A DNA stretch of 64,000 bases from Isoetes taiwanensis (GCA_021234155.1 JAJEKV010000049.1:10516292-10580291); one strand, 5' to 3'. Counted from the first letter of the stretch, positions 36,691 to 47,422 are shown. Program-made: numbers and translations. Notes: generated from the letters alone by a model not told the origin.

Positions 36691-37799
36691 CAGCTGCCCT
36701 CATTCCCTACACCACCCTTCTTGCTTCTAAGATTTCTATTGCATCTTCATATGGACATGGATAAGAGCAAGAGAATGACGAAGAACAGTCGAGGAAGCCA
36801 CTGCAAGAAAAGATGAAACAAATCAGATACTCCATGCATTTAGATCGTTCCATTCAACACGAAGTTGGAGAGAATTGGATCGTGATGTATCTGCGAGGAT
36901 GGCATGTGCTTGGAGAAGGAAAAAACTTCATACATAATCTATGGGAGGGTCCATTTTAACTCATATGCAATCAATTTTACCATATTCAATTCATGAAGGA
37001 CGCTGGGCACAATCCTTATATTTTAAAAATCATGAGAGTTTTAGCAGAAAGGAATGTCACAACAATTTTTAATGATGTGATGAAAGCTCGTAGATGCTAT
37101 AATATATTGCAGATGATTGGTGACCATGATTTAATTGTTGAAGGTACCGCCAAGGTCTGCATCAACTGTTGTGAGAAGAATTCCATTGATTATAAGTGCA
37201 AAACACTAGTTGTCAGGAGCAATGAAAAGATCAAGGAAATGATTTGGACAAAGCTTGGCAAAAAGGGTTAAAGAACCATGATTACTAGTTCCATCTACCG
37301 TCTTTATTATTTTCTGATTTGAATCATACATCGGGCGCTACTTCATCTTCTCTACTTATGGCATCTACACCAACAGCTTGTTGTTTACTCCACCAGCAAC
37401 TTGCTTCAATTGTTCTATCTACCTTATGGTAAAAATTTCTGTTGCAGATCTTAGATATTTAGATTTCAATTTTGGTTTCCTTTTTCTGGTTGTGTTCATA
37501 TTGGTAACCTTTTAGATCAAATCCACCGGTTAATAATGTAGTGTTCGAAGACCTGCATTGTAACATTTCGTAAATTTTGCACTAAGTTAATGAATCATGT
37601 CTTGGACTCAACAGTCATTATCTTCTAAGCTGTATTGCATGAACACAAGGAACTAGGTTGATAGATATGATGCATAAAGTTAGAATAGATAATGCTGGTC
37701 TATAAGACAATAGACAGCTAACCTATGGATGAGTTAACTGACGTCACATGACAAATACAATAATAAATAAATCAGTAGTATTGTAAGATATAAAAAGCA
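36691..37799. other. Unrecognised remnant
   Basis: A plus-strand frame at 36993-37271 (ILKIMRVLAERNVTTIFNDV, then KVCINCCEKNSIDYKC) looks protein-like and is preceded by a segment reading RSFHSTRSWRELDRDVSARM in another frame. I cannot name it. The rest is AT-rich. Confidence 0.3.
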
Positions 37800-38470
37800 T
37801 ATACTAAAAGTGAGTCTATGTGGGGGGTTGTAGAAAATATGTATTATAATTTGTTGATACACCTTGAAACATAGCCAATCATGGTAAATAAGGGACAAAT
37901 TTGCATCCCAGATGAAATCTATATGAACAGAGAAGGACTGATATATGCAGACATAATGGATAAGGACTGAAATCCAAGACGTTTGGGACTGCCCAATCCC
38001 AAGATTGATGACCCAATATAGCAAATTAGTAGATGTTGCTAATTTCATCAGGGAGACCAGACATCGAGGGGTGCACCAAAAAACAATGGGTTCATAATTT
38101 GAGATGCACGTGATGCGGATCAAACGGGAGCCCACAAAGCACGACCGGAAGCTGGAGATAACGATGTCCACATGCATAGCTAGGAAGCCAATCAAAAGCG
38201 GTGTACATGTATATAAAGAAATAAGTGAAGCCTATAAGATGGCTACAATAATTCCAGCATTGTATGCTAATAGCACCTCTTTGAGAGGAGCTCACAAATG
38301 CTACGCAGGTCTAATGGCCTTCTGGTCTTAGGGATAAAAATACATCCTATCCTATTATACTCTACTCTACTCTACTCTACTCTACTCTACTCTACTCTAC
38401 TCTACTCTACTCTACTCTACTCTACTCTACTCTACTCTACTCTATTCTATTCTATTCTATTCTATTCTCT
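37800..38470 (+). mobile_element. LINE family 2, 3' end copy with long pentamer tail
   Basis: The segment PIPRLMTQYSKLVDVANFIR around 37990-38060 aligns with PVPTLMKNEDLLGELAKAIY of the copy at 25300-25380. The DNA at 38255-38345 matches the 3' end of that copy (GCTCACAAATGCTACGCAGG). The tail is exceptional: about 16 CTACT units (38357-38440) followed by CTATT units to 38470. Confidence 0.65.
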
Positions 38471-38549
38471 CTTACATTAATATACAGGTAAGGTACGGGA
38501 ATGATAAAAAACACATAGTTGAGAAGACACATATCCTCTCACCAAAGGG

Positions 38550-38834
38550 AATGCATCATGGATACACCAGATAAAAGGAAGACATGCTACGTTATGGGAC
38601 AGAGATGCTAAACCTTGGCCATATGGTACAACCCACTAGTTGGTACCTACTCCTTGAAATATACTGGAATACCTTCTGCATTGATGATAGGGGTTGATAA
38701 TGCGCAAGCAATTGGATACACCAGATGAAAGAAGGACATGCTAAATTATGGGACAGGGACGTTAAACCTCTACCACATATTAGGATAGCGAGGGTATAAT
38801 GCACCAGCTGGTACCTCCTCCATCAAATACTGGA
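38550..38834 (+). repeat. Imperfect direct duplication, about 125 bp
   Basis: GGATACACCAGAT, ATGGGACAG and GGTACCT(A/C)CTCC occur in the same order at 38558-38672 and 38713-38834. The second copy ends where the LTR at 38841 starts. Confidence 0.55.
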
Positions 38835-38840
38835 ATATTA

Positions 38841-40224
38841 TGACGTTCCAGCATAATATACGGTACGAAATATGTATATTATACTGCCACGCCACTCGTA
38901 CATTGTCACCTTGATGACATGTACTTGGAAACCGTAAAGCTTGCACCCTAGGGGGCAACCTCTTATGTTGCACATGTCTATAAACATATGTGTATAACCC
39001 TTTTGCCACATGGCACCCCATATGTCCTTTTAGCCCTAACCCTAAAAGGTCATGTAAAGGGAACAAATGGGGAAACCCTAAACCTTTTCCATTTTCACAT
39101 TTCGGCTTCCGTGGGCCATTCCCCCATTCCGGCCAAGGCAAGCTACTAATTTGCATTGCCAGATGCCGCCAAGCTGCTTTTGCACAACAGATCCTCCAGG
39201 TTCAGCCGTCTTCGACCCAAGCAAATGCATGGACGCGATTCGAGATGCGGGAGCAAGCCATGGATCAGGTAAACAATGATTCTGTTGTGCAATGTTGACT
39301 TTTAGTCTAGTAATGAGTTGGGTTAGCATGTTAGATTAGCCTTAGCAGCCTTATAGATCTATTCTATGTGCACTCCTGTGTATTGGGTAGGGGGGTAGAG
39401 ACCCTGAAAGCTTCAGTAGTGGATGTATCTAGATAGCCTCATTAATTCCCAATTAATGAGGCCTATGGATAAGAGCCCACTAGGCTGTGGGTGGCGGAGC
39501 TAGACCGTGGATAAGGATATGTTCCATTGCAGATCGATCCCTCTGGTGTGTAAAGCCTACCAGGGAGCTTAGCGGGCTAGGGCTAATGGCTTGCCACTGC
39601 GTGTGTCAATGAGGTTCAAGTCGTAGACGGCAGTGGCCCTCTAGCCGTCGGTGATGGGCATGTATACCTCTGGAGGGAGTGATCCCCTCCTGCCTCATCA
39701 GGACTTGGGAGATGAAACCCAGGAGTAGCCCCCTTGGCTATGCACTCGGCAGGCTATGATCCAGTCCCAAGACTTATCAGCCTATTCTGCAAAGTATGCA
39801 CAAGAGGGGCAGATGAGAGAACTACCCAACAAGCCATGTTCTTATGCCAGCCCAATCCATTGACATGAATTTTGTCTGCAATGACTTCTAGAGACCCAAG
39901 CCATCAGTCCATACCCCTTGAGTCTGAGCCTTGGGTAGGATCTCCCCCATGATGATGTTGTTGACGTGTTTACACATATATGCTATGGTGAGTCGCCCTT
40001 CGAGGTGGAGCTATTTATATTTGATGTCATGTGCTCATGTTTATTTATGCTTCCGCAGCTAGGACGGTCCCGAGGGAAGACGGGATGAATGACATGTCCA
40101 TTCTTCCTCACCGATTCCTTGCCAAGGGTTTGGTGTCAGATAGACGTCCTCTGTCAACTTGATTGCCAGAGGGATGAACTCCGGCTTCTGATACGATGGG
40201 AGCATCGTAGACGAAGTAAGGGAC
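38841..40224 (+). repeat. 5' LTR of element A
   Basis: It starts TGACGTTCCAGCA and aligns with the LTR at 41703-43286 through shared blocks such as GGGGGGTAGAGACC (near 39390) and the TCTGGAGGGAGTGATCCC region (near 39670). Near its 3' end is the hairpin ATACGATG-GGAG-CATCGTAG (40191-40210). Compared with element B, about 12 bases covering the LTR end and the first part of the primer site are deleted after GGGAC. Confidence 0.7.
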
Positions 40225-40450
40225 TCAGAGCTATGATCTTGATAGACTAAGATCGAGCACTGACCAATTCCCTGATAGGACTAGCAGTAGAGCTTCAGTC
40301 TTGGGGATTATCAACCCAAGCATGAACTTCAAAAATTGAAGAAAAATTTTTCCCATCTTTTAGAACAATAAGCTAAGATAATGTTAATTAGAAAAAGTAA
40401 AAATTAAGAATATTTGAGACCTAAAAATTTTAGCCATTAGGGAGTAATCC

Positions 40451-40722
40451 CTCACAGAGTGCGCCAGAACCCTTAGCAAAAGTTTAGCTTGAGGCTCTCG
40501 CGCACTGTGTGAGTGTTTGACCATTATTGACCCAGAAAGATGCATAATTAGAGTAATCTAATAGTTCAGGGCAGCTTAGAATTTATATTTAAACCAGAAA
40601 AATATGTTACAACACTAAGACAATGCTTAAAAAACCTAAAATAGAGCCAAAAAAGGAGTAACCCGTCACAAAGTGCGCCCAGAGCCTTTTCAAAAATTTT
40701 GAACAGGCCTCTTGCATGAGTG
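40451..40722 (+). other. Two leader hairpins of element A
   Basis: Hairpin 1: CTCACAGAGTGCGC (40451-40464) pairs with GCGCACTGTGTGAG (40500-40513). Hairpin 2 (about 40664-40722) is more decayed, with a palindromic tip around TTCAAAAATTTTGAA. They lie between primer site and gag, as in element B. Confidence 0.6.
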
Positions 40723-40947
40723 GTAGCAATACTTTTTGTCTAAAAAAACCTAATGTCTTAATCCAGCAGATACTAATGTTTTAAATAATGGTATAACATG
40801 AAAATTGCAGGTCGGAATCCTAAAATTTCCAGACCTATGAATAGACCCTTAGGGTTCTTCATTCTCACCATACTTCTCCAGCTTGCAGCTCTCTGACCAA
40901 GAAGGCGATTTTTAGGTGCTCGAAATGCGGTTGCGATATTTCAAAAC

Positions 40948-41702
40948 ATGGCCCGCACCAATCAGATCGCTCGAGTGGTTATGGAGGACGGATCGATAAG
41001 CCCGCCATTTTGCCGCCGGGTATATGAAAGGCTCGAGAGCCGAGCCCTAAAATGAAGAGACTCCCAAACCCGCACTGGTCAAATCCAAACCCGGAGAACT
41101 GTGAGAGGAACGAGCAAGATCGATCAACAAGAGCACCAAATGTAATCATGATCGCTAAGAGAACCCGGAGAACCAGGAGCATGGGGACGAGAAGGACGAT
41201 AATGAGGAGGACCGCCCAACAACAGAAGAGTAGGCCCGTCGCATCAAGAAAGTCGGCAAGAAGAAGAGGGAAGCCAAAAGAAGGAAACTTGTAAAGAAGG
41301 CAAAACTCTTAAAGCAGAGGGAGGACGAGGGGAAGAATCAGCTCTCTCAAAGAAACACCAGAGGAAAACCAAGAGCACACCCAGCAAAGGGGTGAAAATA
41401 ACAGAGAGGGAGCCCGATAGGCCAGCATCGTCCTCATCAGAAACAGAGTCGGATGATGATGCTTGGAGGATTCCCTGCCAGAGGAAAGGATCGGGACCCT
41501 CCAATCCCGACAACTAAGAAGTTGCAGCACCACCTCCCTACCCGACATGGCCAAAAGCAACTGCAGATCCTAAGAAGGCCAAGCCATCATGAGAGCTATA
41601 TATACTCAAGCACGAGTGAGAGTACAAGAAGAAGCTGAGGGAGTACAAACGTGAAGATGTACGAGGCATACTCCAAGGAAGGAGGAGGGCAAACAAAGAA
41701 AG
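40948..41702 (+). pseudogene. Gag-like ORF of element A, decayed
   Basis: It starts M-A-R-T-N-Q-I-A-R, clearly related to the MARTKQTAR start of element B, and stops after 35 codons. Further on, shifted frames give a strongly basic segment (RRIKKVGKKKREAKRRKLVK) typical of gag. The element is cut at 41703 by the LTR of element B. Confidence 0.5.
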
Positions 41703-43286
41703 TGTGACGTTCCAGCACAGTATACGGTCCCAGGACGTATATTGTACTGCCTCGTCACGCGTACACGCCATCCCGACTAACGTGTACGCCGACGTGTAGC
41801 CAAGCAGGTAGCACCCTAGGGGGCAACTTGCTAGGTGTGTCCATTTATAAATGTGCACATTTACCCATGTGCACATTTATCCAAGTGTACACACTTACCC
41901 ATGTGGACACTTTATGCCACCTAGTTAATAAAGGCAAGTGGGCCACACCAATTATCCCACATGCTTAGAGGGATAATGGGAAACCCTAGCCCTAACTCTT
42001 TGTCTATTTAGGTAGAGCAAATCCTAACTTGCTATTTTCGTCCATTAGCATTCTAGGACTCTGTTTCACTTGCTCCAGGAGCCAAACCCACCTCCCAGAC
42101 TCTGTCTGAGCGATCTATCTCATCAGTTTCCCCTTCTAGCTTCATCTTCTAGCAGTTCAGCAGGATGATCGAGTTCAGAACAGGAGGAGCGAGCCAAGGA
42201 TCAGGTATTTTGTCATTTTAATAGCCTAAACCGTCTCCCAGTCATTGAATCAGTAGGTTTAGCCTATTAAATTGCCCATAGCAGCCATTTAGATCCCCAG
42301 ATACCAAGCTCTAACTAAAGAACCTAACTCTATGATATAGATTAGATCTTGCTCTTTAGTTTTCTGTGATATGTATGACGATGTATCTCTGTGAACTCAT
42401 TGTATTGGGAAGGGGGGTAGAGACCTTAAAGCCTGGTAGTTGATGCTCCTAGTTAGCCTCTTTAGTGCACTATAAATTCCCCTGTCTCTACGAGCCACAC
42501 ACTGTTCTCGTGAAGGGGCGACCGCTCATAAGGAGGTTCATGTCCCGACTCATGAGAATGATCCCTCGGTGTGTAAGGCCTCACCGGGATCCCCCTCGTG
42601 GACTAGGTCTAATGGCTTGCCATCGCTGCGTGTGGGCGAGGCATGGGCTCCACACCCGTGGAGTGATCGTCACTCTCCATTGGGTTCAAGTCGAATAAAG
42701 GGCGGTGGCCCTCTAGTCGCCTTTGAGTCGCATCTGATCTCTGGAGGGAGTGATCCCTACCTGCCCCATCGGAACTGGGGAGATGCAACCCAGGAATAGC
42801 CCCTTTGGCTATGCATCCGGCGGGCTACAGTCAGGTCCCAACGCTTTTCAACCTACTCTGCAAAGTGTGCACAGGAGGGGCGAGTGGACTACCCTTACCC
42901 ATGCTCTTATGCCAGCCAAATCCATTGCCATGAATTCTGTCTGTAATGACCTCTGGAGACCCAAGCCATCAGTCATCCCCTTGAGTCTGAGCCTTGGGTA
43001 GGATTCCCCATGTGATGTACTGATCTTTGTCTATGCAGATATGTGATGTGCCACCCTTTGAGGTGGTAGGTGATATTGATGTTGTATACTGATATGTATG
43101 TTTACGCTTCCGCAGCTAGGTCGGCCCTGAGGGAGACAGGGCAAATGACCCCTTCATTCTTGCCACTGGAACTCATCAAGGTTGCAGTGATACGTGGAGG
43201 GCCCTGTATCAGTGTGGAGCTGGTATGGGGGATGAACTCCTGTTTGTATACGGTGAGAGCACCGTATATGAGTAGGGGACGTCACA
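41703..43286 (+). repeat. 5' LTR of element B
   Basis: 1584 bp, TGTGACGTTCCAGC at the start and GGACGTCACA at the end. A 6-bp inverted pair near the start (TATACG...CGTATA) and the hairpin ATACGGTG-AGAG-CACCGTAT (43248-43267) near the end frame it. It is followed directly by a primer site. Confidence 0.8.
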
Positions 43287-43300
43287 GTGGTATCAGAGCA
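43287..43300 (+). other. Primer binding site, tRNA-iMet (element B)
   Basis: GTGGTATCAGAGCA, complementary to the initiator tRNA-Met 3' end, one base after the LTR. Confidence 0.85.
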
Positions 43301-43490
43301 ATGTTCTTGGTGACCAAGAGCAAAGCACTGGCCATGCTCCCAGTAGTACTAACTTGATAGGATCCTCAAACCTCGAAAAAGTGGGAAAATTTTTTCTCAT
43401 TTTTGTAGTATATACTAAGCTAGTAACAGTTAGTAGAACTGAAAACCAAGTAAACTAAAAAGTTCAACTAAAATTTGACCAAAAGTAGAA

Positions 43491-43772
43491 ATGTCTCACA
43501 CTGTGCGCCAGAGCACCAACCTAAAATTTAGGTCGAGCCCTGAGTGCACAATGCGAGACATTGGCCATAATCACCTCAGAACTTGATGAATTTTAATAAG
43601 GTAAGATGCTAAATCGAGTTTTTAAGTAGGAATTAGTTAGATTTGTATATTAGATCCCTAAGAATATGCCTAGAAATCACAAAATTTAGTCTAAAATGCA
43701 CAATGTCTCACACTATGCGCCAGAGGCTCGATCTAATTATTAGCTGGGGGCTCCAGCGCACAATGTGAGACA
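43491..43772 (+). other. Two leader hairpins of element B, candidate packaging signal
   Basis: Hairpin 1 (43491-43561): ATGTCTCACACTGTGCGC pairs with GTGCACAATGCGAGACAT, and the tip is the perfect palindrome CCTAAAATTTAGG. Hairpin 2 (43704-43772): TGTCTCACACTATGCGCCAG pairs with AGCGCACAATGTGAGACA. They sit 200-490 bases after the primer site and before gag, the usual place of retroelement packaging and dimerisation signals. Confidence 0.65.
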
Positions 43773-43984
43773 AGTAGCTTAGAAAATTCTGAAATAAGTA
43801 TATGTTTTAAGTCAATAGGTGCCCTGGCACATTAAAAAAGAGCAACTTAAATTTTGACCTAAAATTGCCCAAGCTATAAATAGACCTAGACCCCCGTCAT
43901 TTGTACGTTCCCTCTTTAGAAAATTGCTCCCGCTTTTTGAGGCGATTTTTGGGCGCCCGGCCTCCGATCGGCGAGCCGTAAGAC

Positions 43985-44150
43985 ATGGCGAGAACTAAAC
44001 AGACTGCTCGGGTTCCTCGAGGAGACAGAACGGCCAGCGCCCAACTTCAACAGATGCTTCGGGACCGTCTTCTTGCAAGAAGAGACCAACCTTCATTGAG
44101 CGATGGGACATTCTCAGAGGAGCACCAAGGGGAAGGATCCCAGCAGGGAG
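43985..44150 (+). pseudogene. Gag-like ORF with histone H3 tail mimic, truncated
   Basis: It opens with an ATG about 685 bases after the primer site and reads MARTKQTARVPRGDRTASAQ, then LQQMLRDRLLARRDQPSLSD. Residues 2-9 equal residues 1-8 of mature histone H3, including the K4 position; Met before Ala is normally removed, which would expose the same free N-terminus. After this the sequence is not histone-like, so this is not an H3 gene. Element A has the same start with K replaced by N. No Gag domain is visible because the ORF is cut near 44150, where minus-strand copia sequence begins. Position after LTR, primer site and leader supports gag. Confidence 0.55.
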
Positions 44151-44154
44151 CACA

Positions 44155-45000
44155 AGAATTGTCTAAGCCAAAAAGATTCCCCACTCTTTTGCCAAAAAAC
44201 TTGATTTCATTATTTAGAAGGATAGTACATTGTAATCTGTTGAATACAACAGTATATCCCATATCAACCAATTGACTAACAGAAATTAAATTTCTAACTA
44301 ATGATGGCACACATAGCACATCCTTTAACACTACTGCATTCCTTTGTAAATCAAATAACTCTAGAACACCAGCACACTGAACCTTTTGCATCTCCCCATT
44401 TCCAAGCTTGACATATCCTGTCCTGCTTTGGTTTTCTTCGTTAAACTGCCATACCCAAGGTCACGGGTTCAACGCCTCGTTGTGAAAGTGGCCATGCAAT
44501 GTAAAGTTGGTGGGGGAAGGACCCACTTCAGCAATGTAAAGTGGTGGGGGCAGGACCCATCTGGGTGTGTTGTAAAGTGTCACATGTCCGATAGGACGCT
44601 GCCTTGTGGCGTGACGTTAAAATCTCTTCTTCTTCTTCTTCTTCTTCTTTAAGCATTTTGCTTGAGCTTGTCACTGTTTTTTCTGTTCCACTATCTAGGA
44701 TTAACATATCATTCTCCATGTCAGCTTTTTTATTTTCAGAAATAGCAGAAATTGTATTGTGACTTACCTCAGCTTCCTCGTTTTCTTCACTTATGCCTTC
44801 CTCACTTTCTTGAGTAAAATTTACAGCAGCATTTGTTTTGGATTTCCCTTTGTATGGACTATTAGTTCTGCTGGATTTTCCTCTCCCTGTCTTGCTACTA
44901 GAGCATCTGTTTGCAAAGTGGCCTTTTCCACCACAATTATAGACATTCTCAGAATCAACATTAGAGTTAGGTAATATTTCTTTGATACTTATCTCCTCTT
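44155..45000 (-). pseudogene. Second copia zinc knuckle and protease start, SINE-interrupted
   Basis: Directly after the integrase C-terminus the same frame (45502-44528) continues into NCGGKGHFANRC (a CCHC knuckle) and DMLILDSGTEKTVTSS (protease active site D-S-G). After the SINE the frame resumes as CAGVLELFDLQ and LKDVLCVPSLVRNLISV, the pre-integrase region. It parallels 46950-46000, so two related elements have been joined with loss of the pol genes between them. Confidence 0.6.
44440..44652 (+). mobile_element. SINE with CTT tail inside copia
   Basis: A B-box-like GGTCACGGGTTCAACGCC is followed by an internal duplication (GCAATGTAAAG...GGTGGGGG twice) and a CTT trinucleotide tail (44624-44650). 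It splits the copia protease region. No clear A box or target duplication was found. Confidence 0.55.
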
Positions 45001-45089
45001 CATCATCTGTATCAATCATCATTGCAGGCTTGTCTAGCTCCTTTTCAAATTGTACCCTTTTATTATTCTTGCATTCAGCTATATCTTCA

Positions 45090-45806
45090 TGGCTGTTAAT
45101 TCTTGGCAGTACCTTGTAAAATTGCTCCTCATCAAATAACACATCCCTACTTATTATAATTCTTCTTTTACTTGGATCATACAATCTATAAGCTTTGGAT
45201 TGCGGATCATACCCTACCATGTAAGTGATGTAAGCCCTGTCATCAAGCTTTTTTCTGAGTTCTTCTAGCACACGGGCATATGCTAAGCAGCCAAAGGCTT
45301 TCAGCCTGGTATAGTCAGGAGTCTTTGAACACCATAGTGTCAAGGGAATCTCTCCCTTGATGCTTATAGAACGCAATAAGTTCTGCACAAATATTGCTGT
45401 CTTGACAACCTCTTCCCAGAGAAAGTTTGGCAATCCTGAATACTTGAGCATGCTCCTAATTGCAATTAAGTATAGTTCTATTCCTTTTCTCAGCAATTCC
45501 ATTTTGTTGGGGGGAGAATCTGCATGTCAAGTGCCTCTTGATGCCAAGTTTATTACAATAGTACTTAAATTCATTTGACAAGAATTCATCTCCCATATCT
45601 GTGCGTAAGCATCTAACTTTTCTTCCAGTTTCCAACTGTACTTCATTTACAAACTGCTTAAATGCTTGAAGAGCCAGGTCCTTGGTACTTAGACAATAAA
45701 CTTTTGCCATCCTGTTATAATCATCTACAAAAGTTATAAAATAGCTTTTCCCTGAGAGACTGGTCACATTTAATGGTCCACATAAGTCAGAGTGAATTAA
45801 ATCCAA
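45090..45806 (-). pseudogene. Copia integrase
   Basis: The frame 45806-45456 reads MDLIHSDLCGPLNVTSLSGK, YFITFVDDYNR, LRTDMGDEFLS and SPQQNGIAEKRNRTIL: the D-D-E integrase core, with D of HSD, D of RTD and the glutamate of NGIAE. The frame 45502 onwards continues with LPNFLWEEVVKTA, KAFGCLAYARV and YDPSKRRIIISRDVLFDE. A frameshift lies near 45480. This is the strand-transfer enzyme. Confidence 0.8.
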
Positions 45807-45809
45807 TAC

Positions 45810-46376
45810 TCATTTTGCCCTTTTTAAGGATTTCTTGAAAGGCAGCCTGGTATGCTTGCCTAGAATACATCCTGCACATTTAAACTTTTCATCTTTAATT
45901 TCAGATGCTTCAATCAGGCCCCTTTTAATTAAGAGCTCTATTGTTTTGGAGTTCACATGACGCATTCTTTCTGGCCATAATTTAATATCTGAACAAGTCA
46001 CCAGATTGATACTTTGAGCATAATGATCAGGATTCAATCCAAATAAATTTCCAACTCTCTTGCCAACAAACTTCAATTTATTATCATGAAACACCTTACA
46101 TTGTAACCTTTTAAATAGAACGTTGTATCCAAGATCTACTAATTGGCATACAGAAATTAAATTTCTAACTAGTCCTGGTACACAGAGTACTTCTCCTAAT
46201 TTGACAACCTTTCCTTCTAAATCAAATAGTTCTCCCGGTGTCTTTAATTTCTTGCGATTCATCATTTCCCAACTGCACATGTCCTCCTTTGACTTGAAGT
46301 GTGTGGAAGATGTTATTGTCCTCTCAGCTCCTGAATCTATAATCATCATATCATGGTTATTTACATCATTCAACAA
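45810..46376 (-). pseudogene. Copia protease and pre-integrase region
   Basis: It starts MLNDVNNHDMMIIDSGAERT: D-S-G is the aspartic protease site. It then shows CVPGLVRNLISVCQLVDLGY and a zinc-binding pre-integrase segment (H...H...CAGCILGKHTRLPF) feeding into the integrase. Confidence 0.75.
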
Positions 46377-46540
46377 GTGACACAGTTCAGGGTACTTTAC
46401 CTCATCATCTTCATTTTGTTCATCTTCATCTCCTCGAGTCTCCTGAGTTAGATTCAGAGATGGATTAGTTTTAGCTGTTCCTCTTCCTCTCGCAGCAGAT
46501 CCCCCTCGATTTCCCCTGCCTCTGCCTCTTCCTTTGTAGT

Positions 46541-47422
46541 TCAGTCCCCTAGGGCTTGAACAATTTGAAGCAATGTACCTTTTCCCTCACAATTGAAACA
46601 AACTGTGTGTTTTCTTATTTTAGGACAGTCAGCCTTCAAATGTCCATAATTATTGCAATTATAACATGGTCCAATCCTTTCCTTATCACTATTATTACTA
46701 TTTTTCTTTCCTTTATATTTTCCAGCATAAAGGACTTCAGTGGTCTGCTCATCATCTTCCTGTCCTATTTGCTTTTTCTCAAATTCTGTCCTTATCATTT
46801 GAATAGCATGCTCCTTTGATTTAGCAACATTTCTCAACAATGTAGCAAGGCAAGAATTATGTGAGACTGCTCTAGAGATAGCCAATAGCTGATATTGCTC
46901 ATTTAAAATAACACCTGCCCCTTCTAAGTCAGCTATTATGGAGTCAAATTTTCTCAAGAAATTCAGTTATGTTCTCCCTGTCATGCAACTTCAACTTTCT
47001 TAATTGCTTTTCTAAAACATCTATTTGGAAGTTTTAGCTTCATAATTTTTGATCATGTATAGCCACATCAATTTCAACTTAATCACAGGACCAACCTTGC
47101 AGCAAATGATTGCTTGTGCCTCCATGATTTTAAGTTGCTCATCCACTTCTGTACTTGTTGCAGATATTGCTTGTGCTGTATTGTTGCTCCCTTCAGCAAT
47201 TCCTACACCTTCACCAGTTGTTGAGCTTTCTCCATTTGAACTGGAGCTAGTTCCCCCTGTACTTGATGTCCCTAAGACAACATTAGTACCATAACGTCTA
47301 TTTGTACTTGGCTCAATCAAGTACCACAGATTTTCAAACTCCAGAACTTCTTTAATACTTTGTTTCCAGATTTGAAAACCACTCTCACCTTTAAATACTT
47401 CAATTAAGTAGATTAGCACCAA
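46541..47422 (-). pseudogene. Copia gag with zinc knuckles
   Basis: The upstream frame (47422-47021) reads FQIWKQSIKEVLEFENLWYL, a typical copia gag start. The next (46957-46541) has FDSIIADLEGAGVIL, CYNCNNYGHLKADCP (CCHC knuckle) and CFNCEGKG. A frameshift lies near 46960-47020. Confidence 0.7.

Noticed and set aside
38340-38470. Telomere-like or satellite array
   Set aside because: The CTACT/CTATT unit is not a plant telomere repeat, and it follows the 3' end of a LINE, so it is a retrotransposon tail.
38841-43286. LTRs A and B as the two LTRs of one element
   Set aside because: B is followed by its own primer site, leader and gag, and the two LTRs are much too different for a single insertion.
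43985-44275. A histone H3 gene or retrocopy
   Set aside because: Only the first eight residues match H3; the rest has no similarity, and the ORF sits in the expected place of gag after an LTR and primer site.
44386-44652. An 88-residue plus-strand protein with a leucine tail
   Set aside because: The leucine run is the CTT tail of the SINE, and the reverse glutamate run in the minus frame has the same cause.
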